This document shows positions 26,733-35,661 of a stretch of 64,000 bases of DNA, piece by piece. The notes beneath the pieces were generated by a model that saw only the letters and a program-made list of their open reading frames with translations, had not been told where the DNA came from and did not search any database. The position numbers were made by a program, and so were the translations under genes. The number at the start of each line of letters is the position of its first letter. Position 1 is the stretch's first letter. The DNA is from Chitinophagales bacterium (GTDB taxonomy: Bacteria; Bacteroidota; Bacteroidia; Chitinophagales; JADJOU01). The DNA lies in the NCBI GenBank assembly GCA_016787225.1, contig JAEUUY010000010.1:27837-91836 (forward strand). The letters run 5' to 3'.

Positions 26733-27443
26733 CTAGCCCATATTATGAAAAACAGCCTGCACATCTTCATCCTCCTCCAATCTTTCGATTAGTTTTTCTA
26801 CATCCGCTTTTTGTTCATCTGTCAAATCCTCTTTATAATTCATAGGCACACGTTCCTTCTCTGCGGTTGTTATAGCTATACCCATACTATCCAGTGCTTG
26901 TTGCATTTTTCCGAAGTCCGTAAAACCAACTTGAATATAGGTCTCACCTTCTTCTGTCCCTATTTCTTCTAAGCCAAAATCTATTAGCTCAAGTTCTAGT
27001 TCTTCTAAATCGCGACCTGCTAAATCCACTGTGAAAAAAGCCTTGTGTTCAAACATAAATTCTACCGAACCACTATTACCTAACGCACCACCACATTTGT
27101 TAAAATGAGACCGCACATTAGCTACGGTTCTATTTGTATTATCTGTTGCGGTTTCTACTAGAAATGCGATACCATGTGGACCAAAACCTTCATATAGCAC
27201 TTCTGCGAAGTCTTTTTCATCCTTTCCCAATGCTTTTTTAATAGCGCGCTCCACATTATCTTTGGGCATATTCGCTGCTTTGGCATTTTGAATTGCTATA
27301 CGCAGGCGGGTATTGGTTGTAGGATCACCTCCACCGCTCTTGACTGCCATTACTATTTCCTTACCTATTCTGGTAAAAGCTACTGCCATTTTGCTCCACC
27401 GAGCCATTTTAGCTGCTTTTCTATATTCAAATGCGCGTCCCAT
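26733..27443 (-). CDS. YebC/PmpR family protein
   Basis: YebC-type proteins bind DNA in some species as transcription regulators and in others help ribosomes translate proline-rich stretches. The 236-residue product has the standard start MGRAFEYRKAAKMARWSK, the Lys-rich N-terminal domain, and the conserved YEGFGPHGIAFLVETATDN, FNKCGGALGNSGSV and C-terminal ERLEEDEDVQAVFHNM. The assignment to the family is secure; the role here is open. Confidence 0.93.
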   Translation of the reverse strand: MGRAFEYRKAAKMARWSKMAVAFTRIGKEIVMAVKSGGGDPTTNTRLRIAIQNAKAANMPKDNVERAIKKALGKDEKDFAEVLYEGFGPHGIAFLVETATDNTNRTVANVRSHFNKCGGALGNSGSVEFMFEHKAFFTVDLAGRDLEELELELIDFGLEEIGTEEGETYIQVGFTDFGKMQQALDSMGIAITTAEKERVPMNYKEDLTDEQKADVEKLIERLEEDEDVQAVFHNMG

Positions 27444-27482
27444 TGCTTAATATACTTAAATATCTATTGGTTTTAAGGAAGG

Positions 27483-27490
27483 CAAATTTA
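27483..27490 (-). promoter_or_regulatory. Possible -7 box of the yebC-family gene
   Basis: TAAATTTG on the minus strand fits TAnnTTTG, 39 bases before the ATG. Weak evidence in an AT-rich region. Confidence 0.35.
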
Positions 27491-27543
27491 AGAGAAAAAA
27501 ATTATTCCTAGCTTTAAGTAATCCTAAATTTCTGAAACACCAA

Positions 27544-28269
27544 TTATTTCTTCCAGTCGACCACTTTTATGATAACCGAAAAACCATTTTCTGGTTTATC
27601 CCAACCATTGGTAGGAGTTTGTTTAGCTAATACATGTTTTTCAGCATGAATCAATCCTATATTTTTAGCATAGACTTCAAAAAAATGAGTCTTCTCTATA
27701 GCATTACTATCCAAATGTTGAAGAACAGTCACGGTATTGTCAAAATTAAATCCAGAAACTTGTTTTGATTGAAAAATGTCCATATATCTATAGTTCCATT
27801 CTCCATATATTTTATTGACTGAAGTGTCAATGTATTTATTGCCTTTCCATGACATACTTGACTTTATAGGTGATTGTAACTTCGTAAATCGAAGATTGTT
27901 TTCGTTTTTAGTTACTTCGTCCTTAAGGGGCTGCATGGAGATATTTCTAAGAAATGCCCAAGGTTCCGAAGGTGTTTTTCGAAATAATACTTTTATTTTA
28001 TACTGATATGGCAGACCGAATCCATGGAGTGTATCTTCGATCCATTCTCGTATATAATAAGTTGTCCCTGTTACAATTGGAGCAGGGTCTAATGAACTTT
28101 TAACATAATGAAAAGAGTCAACCTTATAATCAACCCAGTGACCGATAGTTTTAGGAAAATAATCTTGGTAAGAAACCTCGTTTTCTGGAGGAACACTATC
28201 TAACTGCTTCTGACAAGATGATAGCCATAAAAGCAAGAGAATCAAAAAGACTCTCATGAATAGCAACAT
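27544..28269 (-). CDS. Hypothetical lipoprotein
   Basis: The 241-residue product has a lipoprotein signal with lipobox LSSC (Cys19 from the ATG at 28269; an ATG at 28257 is an equal alternative). The mature protein starts with YFPKTIGHWVDYKVDSFHY, a strand pattern common in Bacteroidota lipoproteins of unknown role, and is beta rich throughout. It lies 17 bases after the 39-residue lipoprotein gene. No function can be given. Confidence 0.7.
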   Translation of the reverse strand: MLLFMRVFLILLLLWLSSCQKQLDSVPPENEVSYQDYFPKTIGHWVDYKVDSFHYVKSSLDPAPIVTGTTYYIREWIEDTLHGFGLPYQYKIKVLFRKTPSEPWAFLRNISMQPLKDEVTKNENNLRFTKLQSPIKSSMSWKGNKYIDTSVNKIYGEWNYRYMDIFQSKQVSGFNFDNTVTVLQHLDSNAIEKTHFFEVYAKNIGLIHAEKHVLAKQTPTNGWDKPENGFSVIIKVVDWKK

Positions 28270-28286
28270 AGAATTTATGAATGAGT

Positions 28287-28406
28287 CTATGCGTTTTGAG
28301 AGCTATTGACTGTATCTGCCTTTGAATAAGCAGGACAAGTCTTGCTTCTACAAGCAGAAGCAGTCAATAATACCACGATAGCAAATAAAAACAATACCTT
28401 CTTCAT
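28287..28406 (-). CDS. Very small lipoprotein (39 residues)
   Basis: An ATG at 28406 opens a 39-codon frame ending with TAG at 28287. The product has a Lys-Lys N-terminus, a hydrophobic core at 4-14 and a lipobox-like TASAC with Cys19. The mature part is only 21 residues, starting CRSKTCPAYSKAD. Small lipoproteins with a CPAY motif after the lipidated Cys occur in many Bacteroidota (from memory), which supports a real gene. Function unknown. The rest of the 303-base gap to radA holds nothing I recognise. Confidence 0.7.
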   Translation of the reverse strand: MKKVLFLFAIVVLLTASACRSKTCPAYSKADTVNSSQNA

Positions 28407-28572
28407 CTGTTATATATTTTATAATCGGGACTACAAATTTTGTAACCACCTTTTAATTTAGGAAACGAAAATAAGGCATTTTTAGTATCTAGCTAAACAA
28501 TTTTTGAAAACGACAAATTTTAGCGAGAATATGCACTATATTTATCCACAAATTAATTAAAACAAAAGTCCA

Positions 28573-29937
28573 TTGGCAAAAATAAAAAAAGCTTTTTTCT
28601 GCACGAATTGTGGTAATGAATCCCCAAAATGGATAGGTCGCTGCCCAGGGTGCAATGAATGGAATACCTATGTGGAAGAAATTATTTCCAAAGAAAATTC
28701 TAATCCTAATCAGTCCACGTTTAAAGATTTCTCGGTAAAAACGAAGCCAGTAAAACTCGAAGAAGTTAAACAAAATGATATATCTCGTTTCTATTCGGAT
28801 GATCCAGAATTCAATCGAGTTCTCGGAGGTGGCATAGTTCCCGGATCTATTGTTCTCATAGGGGGTGAACCAGGGATAGGAAAATCCACGCTTCTTCTTC
28901 AAATTGCGCTCTCCCTCAAAGATTTGAAAATTCTATATGTATCTGGTGAAGAAAGTGTAGAACAAATCAAAATGCGAGCGGATAGAATTCAAGCAAAAAA
29001 TGAAAATCTATACCTATTTTCGGAGACTTGCACACAGACCATTTTTGACCAGGTAAAATCACTCGAACCCAATTTAATCATTATAGACTCCATTCAGACA
29101 GTTTATTCACAACATATACTATCAGCATCGGGCAGTATATCTCAGGTAAGAGAATGTGCTGGAGAGTTTCAGCGACTAGCCAAAGAGACTAATATACCTG
29201 TCATTCTGATAGGTCATATTAATAAAGAAGGAGAAATAGCAGGACCAAAGTTGCTAGAGCACATTGTAGATACCGTTTTGCAATTTGAAGGAGATAGAAA
29301 CTATACACATAGGCTGCTGCGAACGATTAAGAATCGCTTCGGTTCTGCCTTAGAGCTAGGTGTATATGAAATGAAATCCGATGGATTGCAACCCGTTATC
29401 AATCCATCGGATATTCTATTGGGCAATAGAGATGAAGCTCTCAGCGGGGTAGCTATAGCCTCTACCATGGAGGGAATGCGCCCATTGATGATAGAAGTAC
29501 AAGCACTGGTAGCCAATGCTGTCTATGGCAATCCTCAGCGTAGCTCCATTGGCTTTGATACGCGACGATTGAATATGCTCCTAGCTATTCTAGAAAAGCG
29601 CGGAGGCTTTCAATTATCGAATAAGGATGTATTTCTCAATCTAGCAGGAGGCATCAAAGTGAGCGATCCTGCCCTGGATTTAGCTGTTTTAGCAGCCATC
29701 ATTTCCTCCTATAAAGACGAAGAAATATCAAGCAATACGGCTTTTTGTGCTGAAGTAGGACTCAGTGGAGAAATACGAGCTGTTTCCCGCATAGAGCAGC
29801 GCATAGCCGAAGCCGAAAAATTGGGTTTTGAGAAAATATTTATCTCCAAATATAACGCCAAACTTCCCAAGGATAAATTTACTATCAAAATCGTCCAAGT
29901 AGGCAAGATTAGTGAGGTTTATGGGGTTTTGTTTTAG
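28573..29937 (+). CDS. radA: DNA repair protein RadA
   Basis: RadA (Sms) is a RecA-like ATPase that helps branch migration of recombination intermediates. The 454-residue product has the N-terminal zinc finger (Cys10, Cys13, Cys24, Cys27), Walker A in GGEPGIGKST at 97-106, the RadA motif KNRFG at 253-257 and a C-terminal Lon-like domain. The start is a TTG at 28573, which gives the standard AKxKxxFxC beginning; no ATG fits. Confidence 0.95.
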   Translation: MAKIKKAFFCTNCGNESPKWIGRCPGCNEWNTYVEEIISKENSNPNQSTFKDFSVKTKPVKLEEVKQNDISRFYSDDPEFNRVLGGGIVPGSIVLIGGEPGIGKSTLLLQIALSLKDLKILYVSGEESVEQIKMRADRIQAKNENLYLFSETCTQTIFDQVKSLEPNLIIIDSIQTVYSQHILSASGSISQVRECAGEFQRLAKETNIPVILIGHINKEGEIAGPKLLEHIVDTVLQFEGDRNYTHRLLRTIKNRFGSALELGVYEMKSDGLQPVINPSDILLGNRDEALSGVAIASTMEGMRPLMIEVQALVANAVYGNPQRSSIGFDTRRLNMLLAILEKRGGFQLSNKDVFLNLAGGIKVSDPALDLAVLAAIISSYKDEEISSNTAFCAEVGLSGEIRAVSRIEQRIAEAEKLGFEKIFISKYNAKLPKDKFTIKIVQVGKISEVYGVLF

Positions 29938-29999
29938 CTGGATTTTAACCGCAAAGGCGCAAAGTATTATGGATAGTTTGAAAAGCATGACCTTCTAGT

Positions 30000-31017
30000 T
30001 TATTTGAAACAACTATCGACTACCTCATAATTTAAAGTCTGTGTCATAATAACTCTTTCACCTGAAGCACGGATACCTTCAAACTTTACTTGGTGACTAT
30101 AAAAGCCAAGTTGTCTAGGGCATTTAAACTTATAATAGTAAACATTTAAATCATAAAAGTCTTTTTGTAATCTTCCATTTATAAATAGTTTATCTATCAT
30201 TAATTCATAGTTATCTGCTTTAATAATTACCTCATTATAGCTTCCGGGCAATGCTCTAGTGTTTTTTACTATTGCTATGTGTTGTGTGGAATGATAACTG
30301 CCAAAACCTACCTAGCCTAATTGATTTATAATATAGCTTGAGTAGATATTATAAATTGTCATATTGGCAATGTATAGTCTATTTACTATAGTTAAATAAT
30401 TAAGAGGACTAGTTTGTTGGTAATGAGAAGTAATAATTTGCTTGGCGTTAAACTCACTAAGGCTATCAATTCGTTTTATTTCTAAACTATATCTATCTAT
30501 AACATTTTCTGAAATTTTATCCTTATTTGTAATCAGTATTTTATTGTAGTTTTGATTTATAAGGTCAACTATGGCGTTTATTTCTTCATCTATACTCTCG
30601 ATATCATTTTGAGATATTTTATTCAGAAAGAACTTAGGTTTACCATAAGCATTAAACCTAAGCTTTCCAAGTTTTTCTGCACGATACTTTATATGATTAA
30701 TGGCATCATTTATTTTATTATTTTCTTGTCTCAGTTGATTAAAAATCGGTGCATATATATCTAACTTAACACTCTTATACCTATTGTTTTTTTGCAGCCT
30801 CTATAGAAGATTCAGCAATATAATCCATTTGTTTCAAAGCATTAATTTGCATTAAGTCCAAATTAGACTCTTTTATAAAACTATTATATTCCTCAACATC
30901 ATTTCTATATTGACATTGAAGGAAAAGCAAAGGAAAAATAGAAACAAAGAATCTCACAATACTATAATGCAAAAATGAAGTAAATATTTTACACCTAAGT
31001 TTAAATGAAACCATCAT
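30000..31017 (-). pseudogene. GldM-like gene broken by a frameshift and an in-frame TAG
   Basis: One protein can be read if two defects are passed. The first part runs from ATG 31017 to TAG 30781. One base too many in a run of seven A (plus-strand T run 30787-30793) explains the shift; with six, the frame continues from AAT at 30785 and stays open for 157 codons to TAG 30312-30314. After that TAG the same frame continues to the stop at 30000. The product would have an N-terminal membrane helix, a helical domain like GldM domain 1 (ending YLTIVNRLYIANM) and a beta domain like GldM domain 2 (PGSYNEVIIKA). The start overlaps the stop of the ATPase gene upstream. Confidence 0.65.
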
Positions 31018-32135
31018 ACACAAAACTCCATATAGTTTTCTTTAGTGATTACTTTGGTTTCTCCGATGGGATAGGCATTGGTAAACGTCTTAGAGAAACG
31101 TGCCTTTTGCATCGAACTCCACTTAAATTCATAGGCATTGAGTAACCCATTTTGTTCTTCGACATAGTCTATTTCTTGTTGGTCTTTCGTGCGCCAGAAA
31201 TATTTATTCAAATAATTTTTCGTATAATGATTGTACTTCATTCGCTCCATGACGATAAAATTTTCCCAAAGCTTCCCTATATCTTGTCTTCCTTCTAATA
31301 TTTGAAAATTAGAAATAAGCGCATTGCGAACACCATTATCATAGAAATAAATTTTCTTCGAAAGTTTTAATTCATTTCTCAAGTTTCTATTCAAAGAATT
31401 CAATCGGAAAATAACAAATGATTTTTCTAATAAATTTATGTAAGATTCGACAGTTTTACTATCAAGACCTACCAAATTTCCTAGCTCATTGTATGACACT
31501 TCTGCTCCGATTTGAAATGCGAGGGCTTGGAGTAAAGTCACTAATTTCTCCGGCTTCTTGATGCTATCTAGCATTAGAATATCTCTAAACAAATAGCTAT
31601 CCGCTAATAATTTGAGCATTTCTTTTTCATTGCCCTGTTTTGTCACAATCTCTGGATACATGCCATAAACGAGTCTATTGGATAGCATCCGCTGCTCCTC
31701 TATCTCACTGGTATGCGCCACCATCTCTGAGGTAGAGAGTGGGAATAAATACATTTCTATTTTTCTACCCGTTAAGGGCTCGCTCGTTTTATTATTTAAT
31801 TCAAAGGCAGAAGAACCTGTAACAATTAATTGTACATCTGGATAGGTATCATAAAGCAATTTCAATCCAATACCAATATTTTCAATTTTCTGAGCCTCGT
31901 CGATCACCACGAGTTTGCTATTTCCTATTAAGGACTTGAGTGATGTGGAGCTAGGTTTTTTAAATCGCTCGTGGATATCATATTCATCTCCATTGAGCCA
32001 TAAGCTATTTTTTGTTTTGCTCACTAGGTCTTTCAACAAAGTCGTTTTACCTGTTTGCCGAGCACCTAAAAGCATAATGACTTTTCGTTTATACAAACTA
32101 TCATTTAATTGTTTGACGGCATTTCTTTCAACCAT
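31014..32135 (-). CDS. AAA ATPase with DUF4143 / nuclease-like C-terminus
   Basis: The 373-residue product has an N-terminal P-loop ATPase domain: Walker A GARQTGKTTLL (24-34), Walker B LVVIDEAQ and a sensor-like VTGSSAFEL. The C-terminal DUF4143 region has a PD-(D/E)XK-like pattern: WENFIVMERM, then EIDYVEEQ and YEFKWS. Such proteins are frequent in Bacteroidota, often in variable regions; their role is unproven. The stop TGA overlaps the start of the broken GldM-like gene (ATGATG). Tandem 135-bp repeats lie just upstream of its ATG. Confidence 0.8.
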   Translation of the reverse strand: MVERNAVKQLNDSLYKRKVIMLLGARQTGKTTLLKDLVSKTKNSLWLNGDEYDIHERFKKPSSTSLKSLIGNSKLVVIDEAQKIENIGIGLKLLYDTYPDVQLIVTGSSAFELNNKTSEPLTGRKIEMYLFPLSTSEMVAHTSEIEEQRMLSNRLVYGMYPEIVTKQGNEKEMLKLLADSYLFRDILMLDSIKKPEKLVTLLQALAFQIGAEVSYNELGNLVGLDSKTVESYINLLEKSFVIFRLNSLNRNLRNELKLSKKIYFYDNGVRNALISNFQILEGRQDIGKLWENFIVMERMKYNHYTKNYLNKYFWRTKDQQEIDYVEEQNGLLNAYEFKWSSMQKARFSKTFTNAYPIGETKVITKENYMEFCV

Positions 32136-32164
32136 AACTAAATTTCAATATGTAAAAATACATA

Positions 32165-32500
32165 CTTTTTCGATTGTATTCCGAAATAGTTGACTCTTTT
32201 TTGGATTACAATCGAAAAAAGAACGAAAACCAAAACCTTGGAGGGAAAATAAAGCTATATAAATAAATGAATATCAATATTCAATATCATTTTATCCAAC
32301 TTTTTGGATTATATTCCGAAATAGTTGATACTTTTTTAGATTACATTCCAAAAAAGTAAGAGATAAATATCTTGGAGGAAAAATAAAGTTACATATTTAA
32401 TTGAATACCAATAGTTAATATCATATAATCCGACTTTTTGGATTATATTCCGAAATAGTTGACTCTTTTTTGGATTACATTCTAAAAAAGACGAACATAA
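32165..32500. repeat. Tandem repeat, about 2.5 copies of 133-136 bp
   Basis: Copies start at 32165, 32301 and 32434, the last cut short near 32500. Each begins CTTTTTxGATTxTATTCC, then GAAATAGTTGA, then an arm that folds on itself (CTTTTTTGGA pairing with TCCAAAAAAG with small changes). An AT-rich spacer containing CTTGGAGG and AAAATAAAG follows. The copies fill most of the 382-base gap between the ATPase gene start and the end of the DUF885 gene. Confidence 0.85.
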
Positions 32501-32517
32501 ATATTCCTCAAATCAGA

Positions 32518-34272
32518 TTACAATCTCCCAAACATCTCCTTGACATATTTCATAGGGGGTGCTCCGAAGCTGAGTAATCTATCATTAAACGCTTTAAGAT
32601 TGAATTGAGCGCCCATTTGTTTTTTAACTTCTTCTCGGAAAGTATATATTTCATTGAAGCCTGTAAAGTAAGAACATAGCTGTACCTGAGTCAGCTTGGC
32701 TCGTCTCCACTTACCTTCTGCCTCAGATTTTTCTTGAAAAGCCTCCACTTGCATCAGATGCATAGCTTGCTCTTCGGTCATTTCCTTAGTATGAATACTA
32801 ATATCCAAAATAGTATTGCAGACCCCGCGCAAGTGAAACTTATAATACATCAACCACATTTCATCGGACATTTCGGTTTGATTGATACTTGTATTTTTAT
32901 CCCATCCTTCTTCCATCATTAGGCGTTCGGCATAGAGCGCCCAACCTTCTATGAATGCCCCATTCTGCAAAAGATTTTGAATAATCGACGGTGATTTATT
33001 CGCATGAATTAGTTGTACATAATGACCTGGAATAGCTTCGTGAATATTTAAAATTTGAAGGGTGAACTGATTGTATTCTCTTAAGAAACTTTCTGCTGCT
33101 TCCGGTGAATAAAATGCTAAACTGCCTACATTATAATAGGTATTTGCGTTTTTAGCATAAGGACCAGGGCTCGATATACTAGCACCTGCTACACCCGCCA
33201 TCCAAGCTGGTTCTTTACGCACGACCAATGGCTTAGAGGCATCCATAGTTACTAAATCTTTCTCTACTATAAATTGATTTAAGATAGGGATTTGACGCTC
33301 TATTTCCCTTTGAAAATCTTCCCGCTTTACATGCTGGAGTGCGACCTTGTCGATTACCATCTTGATGCGTTTTAATGAATCTGCTTCTAATGGGGTATTA
33401 GGTAAATACTTATCCCATAAACGGGTGGCGATAGCAAACATTTCCGTCTGCAAGGACTCTTTTCTCTGACTAGCTATTTGAAACATTTCATCGGATGAGA
33501 AAGAAGAAGCTATGTCCAAATTGAACTTTTTTTCATACAATTTTTTACCTAATCGAAAACTTTTAGCTTTGCGTTTACCAGACTCCATTTCAGACTTTAG
33601 ATTTTCCAAATGGGAGATAAAACCTTGTATCGCTTTTGAGGCTATTCCTAAAAAGGTAGTATCTGCATTTTTTCGGTTATAAAATTCACGAATTTCTCCA
33701 TACTGAAGCATATCTATCGTACCTGTCAGCTGCTGAATAGCCAACGAGGTATGTTCTAAGGTCGGTTCTGTTAAATTTCTTTTCGCTGCCTCGAAATAAG
33801 CTGGAGTTTTAGCTAAAAATTTATCTAAATTGCCAATGATCGCATTGGAGTCTTCTTTGTTTTGTGTAATTTCAAAAAGAGTTCCTCCAAAATTGTATTG
33901 AGAGGCGTCCCAAGTATAGGATTTATATTCATTGATAGCATAATCCGTGCCTTCTAGCATATTTTTTATCAGTAAATAATCTGTTTTATTCATAGGAGAC
34001 AAAGAATCATAAATAAAATCCTTTAATGAATCTAAGTAGCGCGCTGCAAAAGCTAAATCTGATTTTCTATTAGCCTCATCTGGAATTGGTAACACACTAT
34101 CATATTTGTGATAACCCACACCCTTTGCCCAATTGGGATATTGCTTCCACATATCATCGACCATGCGCAGTTTGAAGGATTCGAATTCCGAATTTCCTTT
34201 CTTAGATTGCTGACAAGAGGATAGCGAAACAAGTAATATAAGAAGGAGGGCTGAATAAAATGATTTTATCAT
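32518..34272 (-). CDS. DUF885 family lipoprotein, probable metallopeptidase
   Basis: The 584-residue product has a lipoprotein signal (lipobox LSSC, Cys20) and the DUF885 fold, a mostly helical domain related to M3/M32-like zinc peptidases. The putative zinc motif HEAIPGH is in LNIHEAIPGHYVQLIH, and GAFIEGWALYAERLM, with a third ligand Glu, follows as expected. It is expected on the periplasmic side of a membrane. The substrate is unknown. The 225-base gap upstream holds a short dispersed-repeat relic (34334-34361) and a possible -7 box TAAATTTG at 34395-34402. Confidence 0.85.
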   Translation of the reverse strand: MIKSFYSALLLILLVSLSSCQQSKKGNSEFESFKLRMVDDMWKQYPNWAKGVGYHKYDSVLPIPDEANRKSDLAFAARYLDSLKDFIYDSLSPMNKTDYLLIKNMLEGTDYAINEYKSYTWDASQYNFGGTLFEITQNKEDSNAIIGNLDKFLAKTPAYFEAAKRNLTEPTLEHTSLAIQQLTGTIDMLQYGEIREFYNRKNADTTFLGIASKAIQGFISHLENLKSEMESGKRKAKSFRLGKKLYEKKFNLDIASSFSSDEMFQIASQRKESLQTEMFAIATRLWDKYLPNTPLEADSLKRIKMVIDKVALQHVKREDFQREIERQIPILNQFIVEKDLVTMDASKPLVVRKEPAWMAGVAGASISSPGPYAKNANTYYNVGSLAFYSPEAAESFLREYNQFTLQILNIHEAIPGHYVQLIHANKSPSIIQNLLQNGAFIEGWALYAERLMMEEGWDKNTSINQTEMSDEMWLMYYKFHLRGVCNTILDISIHTKEMTEEQAMHLMQVEAFQEKSEAEGKWRRAKLTQVQLCSYFTGFNEIYTFREEVKKQMGAQFNLKAFNDRLLSFGAPPMKYVKEMFGRL

Positions 34273-34497
34273 AAGAATAAATTAGAAAGTAAAAATAATT
34301 CTTAATTGAAAATATTTAACCATAATAATTTATTTAGCCACAAAGGCACTAAGTCACAAAGAAAATTATACTGAAAAATATTTGTCTTTATTCATAAATT
34401 TGATGATTTTGTTGGAATTCATATTTGCTTCGCAGGAGTGACAAAAAAAGAACAATTTCAAACTAATTACTTTAAATTTGAATTAGAAACTTTCTTT

Positions 34498-35538
34498 ATG
34501 AATCGACGTCAATTAGTCAAAACGTTATCTTTATCAGGTATGACATTTTCATTTTTCAAAACGGGCTGGGCTAGTAATTTAAAAACGACCAGTAAGCCTA
34601 TAGTATTGAGCACTTGGTACAATCAGCGAGAAGCTAATATCGATGCTTGGTCAATTCTTTCGAAAAATGGAAACGCACTCGATGCTGTCGAAAAAGGTGT
34701 AATGAATGCAGAAAATGACATGAACAACTGCTGCGTAGGTCTGGGAGGCAATCCTGATAGGACAGGTATCGTGACACTAGATGCTTGTATCATGAATGAA
34801 AAATTTGAAATTGGCGCAGTAGGTGCCTTAGAGAGAATCAAACATCCTATTTCCGTGGCGCGCGCTGTGATGGAAAAATCTCCTCATGTGATGTTGGTAG
34901 GAGTAGGGGCTCAAGAATTTGCCTTGTCTCAAGGTTTTTCGTTAGAAGATGGTAAACTGAGTGACCATGCTGCTAAGGCTTTTGAGGATTGGGAAAAACG
35001 AAATGCGTTTGACCATAAAAATATAGAAAACAAGAAAGTGGAGTTTATCACCAAGCCAGATAGAGAACAAGAGAAACGTAAAACTATGAAAGCCGATGAG
35101 TTCAATCACGACACCATAGGGATGATAGCTATGGATGGTTATGGGAACTTGAGTGGTGCATGCACCACCAGTGGTATGGGATTTAAAATGCGTGGACGAC
35201 TAGGTGATTCTCCTATAATAGGTGCTGGTCTATATGTAGATAATGAAGTAGGAGCTGCTACCGCAACAGGTCATGGAGAGGAAGTGATACGTATCTGCGG
35301 CAGTCACTTAGTAGTAGAATTTATGCGCCAAGGCTTGAGTCCAGAACTTGCCTGTAAAAAAGCTGTTGAACGAATCCTTAAACGTACTCCAAGAAAACTA
35401 GAGGACTTACAAATAGGTTTCATCGCACTCAATAAACATGGAGAGTTTGGAGCTTATGCCTTACAGAAAGGATTTGACTTTGCTGTGAAGTCGGAGGAAT
35501 TAGATAATACGAAGTTTGATAGTAAGTTTTTGATTTAA
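34498..35538 (+). CDS. N(4)-(beta-N-acetylglucosaminyl)-L-asparaginase family, Tat exported
   Basis: Ntn-hydrolase of the asparaginase 2/glycosylasparaginase family (346 residues). Such enzymes cut the amide link between N-acetylglucosamine and asparagine, or isoaspartyl bonds, after self-cleavage. The cleavage site HDTIG is present, with nucleophile Thr206, followed by the substrate-binding GRLGDSPIIGAG and TATGHGEEVIR. The N-terminus MNRRQLVKTLSLSG is a twin-arginine signal, so it is exported folded. The ATG at 34498 is chosen over a GTG at 34438 on that basis. Its last 48 codons are duplicated after higBA. Confidence 0.9.
   Translation: MNRRQLVKTLSLSGMTFSFFKTGWASNLKTTSKPIVLSTWYNQREANIDAWSILSKNGNALDAVEKGVMNAENDMNNCCVGLGGNPDRTGIVTLDACIMNEKFEIGAVGALERIKHPISVARAVMEKSPHVMLVGVGAQEFALSQGFSLEDGKLSDHAAKAFEDWEKRNAFDHKNIENKKVEFITKPDREQEKRKTMKADEFNHDTIGMIAMDGYGNLSGACTTSGMGFKMRGRLGDSPIIGAGLYVDNEVGAATATGHGEEVIRICGSHLVVEFMRQGLSPELACKKAVERILKRTPRKLEDLQIGFIALNKHGEFGAYALQKGFDFAVKSEELDNTKFDSKFLI
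35392..35538 (+). repeat. Direct repeat copy 1: 3' end of the asparaginase gene
   Basis: This is the intact gene's 3' end. Aligned with copy 2 (36296-36444) it shows 17 mismatches in about 143 bases by hand count and no insertion or deletion, including the TAA. Confidence 0.85.
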
Positions 35539-35567
35539 ATAATTTTAATTGAAATGAAATTTATATA

Positions 35568-35585
35568 GTTCGTGATGACACGAAC
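35568..35585. repeat. Palindrome left of higBA
   Basis: GTTCGTG and CACGAAC pair perfectly around ATGA. A near copy lies at 36271-36288 on the other side of higBA, so the pair brackets the toxin-antitoxin genes. Confidence 0.6.
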
Positions 35586-35633
35586 TTTGACAAAAGAGAG
35601 AAAAAAAATAAATATCATAAGAAACTAAATACT

Positions 35634-35641
35634 TATCTTTG
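35634..35641 (+). promoter_or_regulatory. Probable -7 box of higBA
   Basis: TATCTTTG fits TAnnTTTG and ends 20 bases before the higB ATG. The -33 region has no clear TTG. Confidence 0.55.
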
Positions 35642-35661
35642 GCGTTAGTAACGTACAAGAT

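Noticed and set aside
32165..32500. 135-bp repeats as a CRISPR array or plasmid iteron origin.
   Set aside because: The whole unit, not a short repeat, is conserved; there are only about 2.5 copies; no rep or cas gene is nearby.
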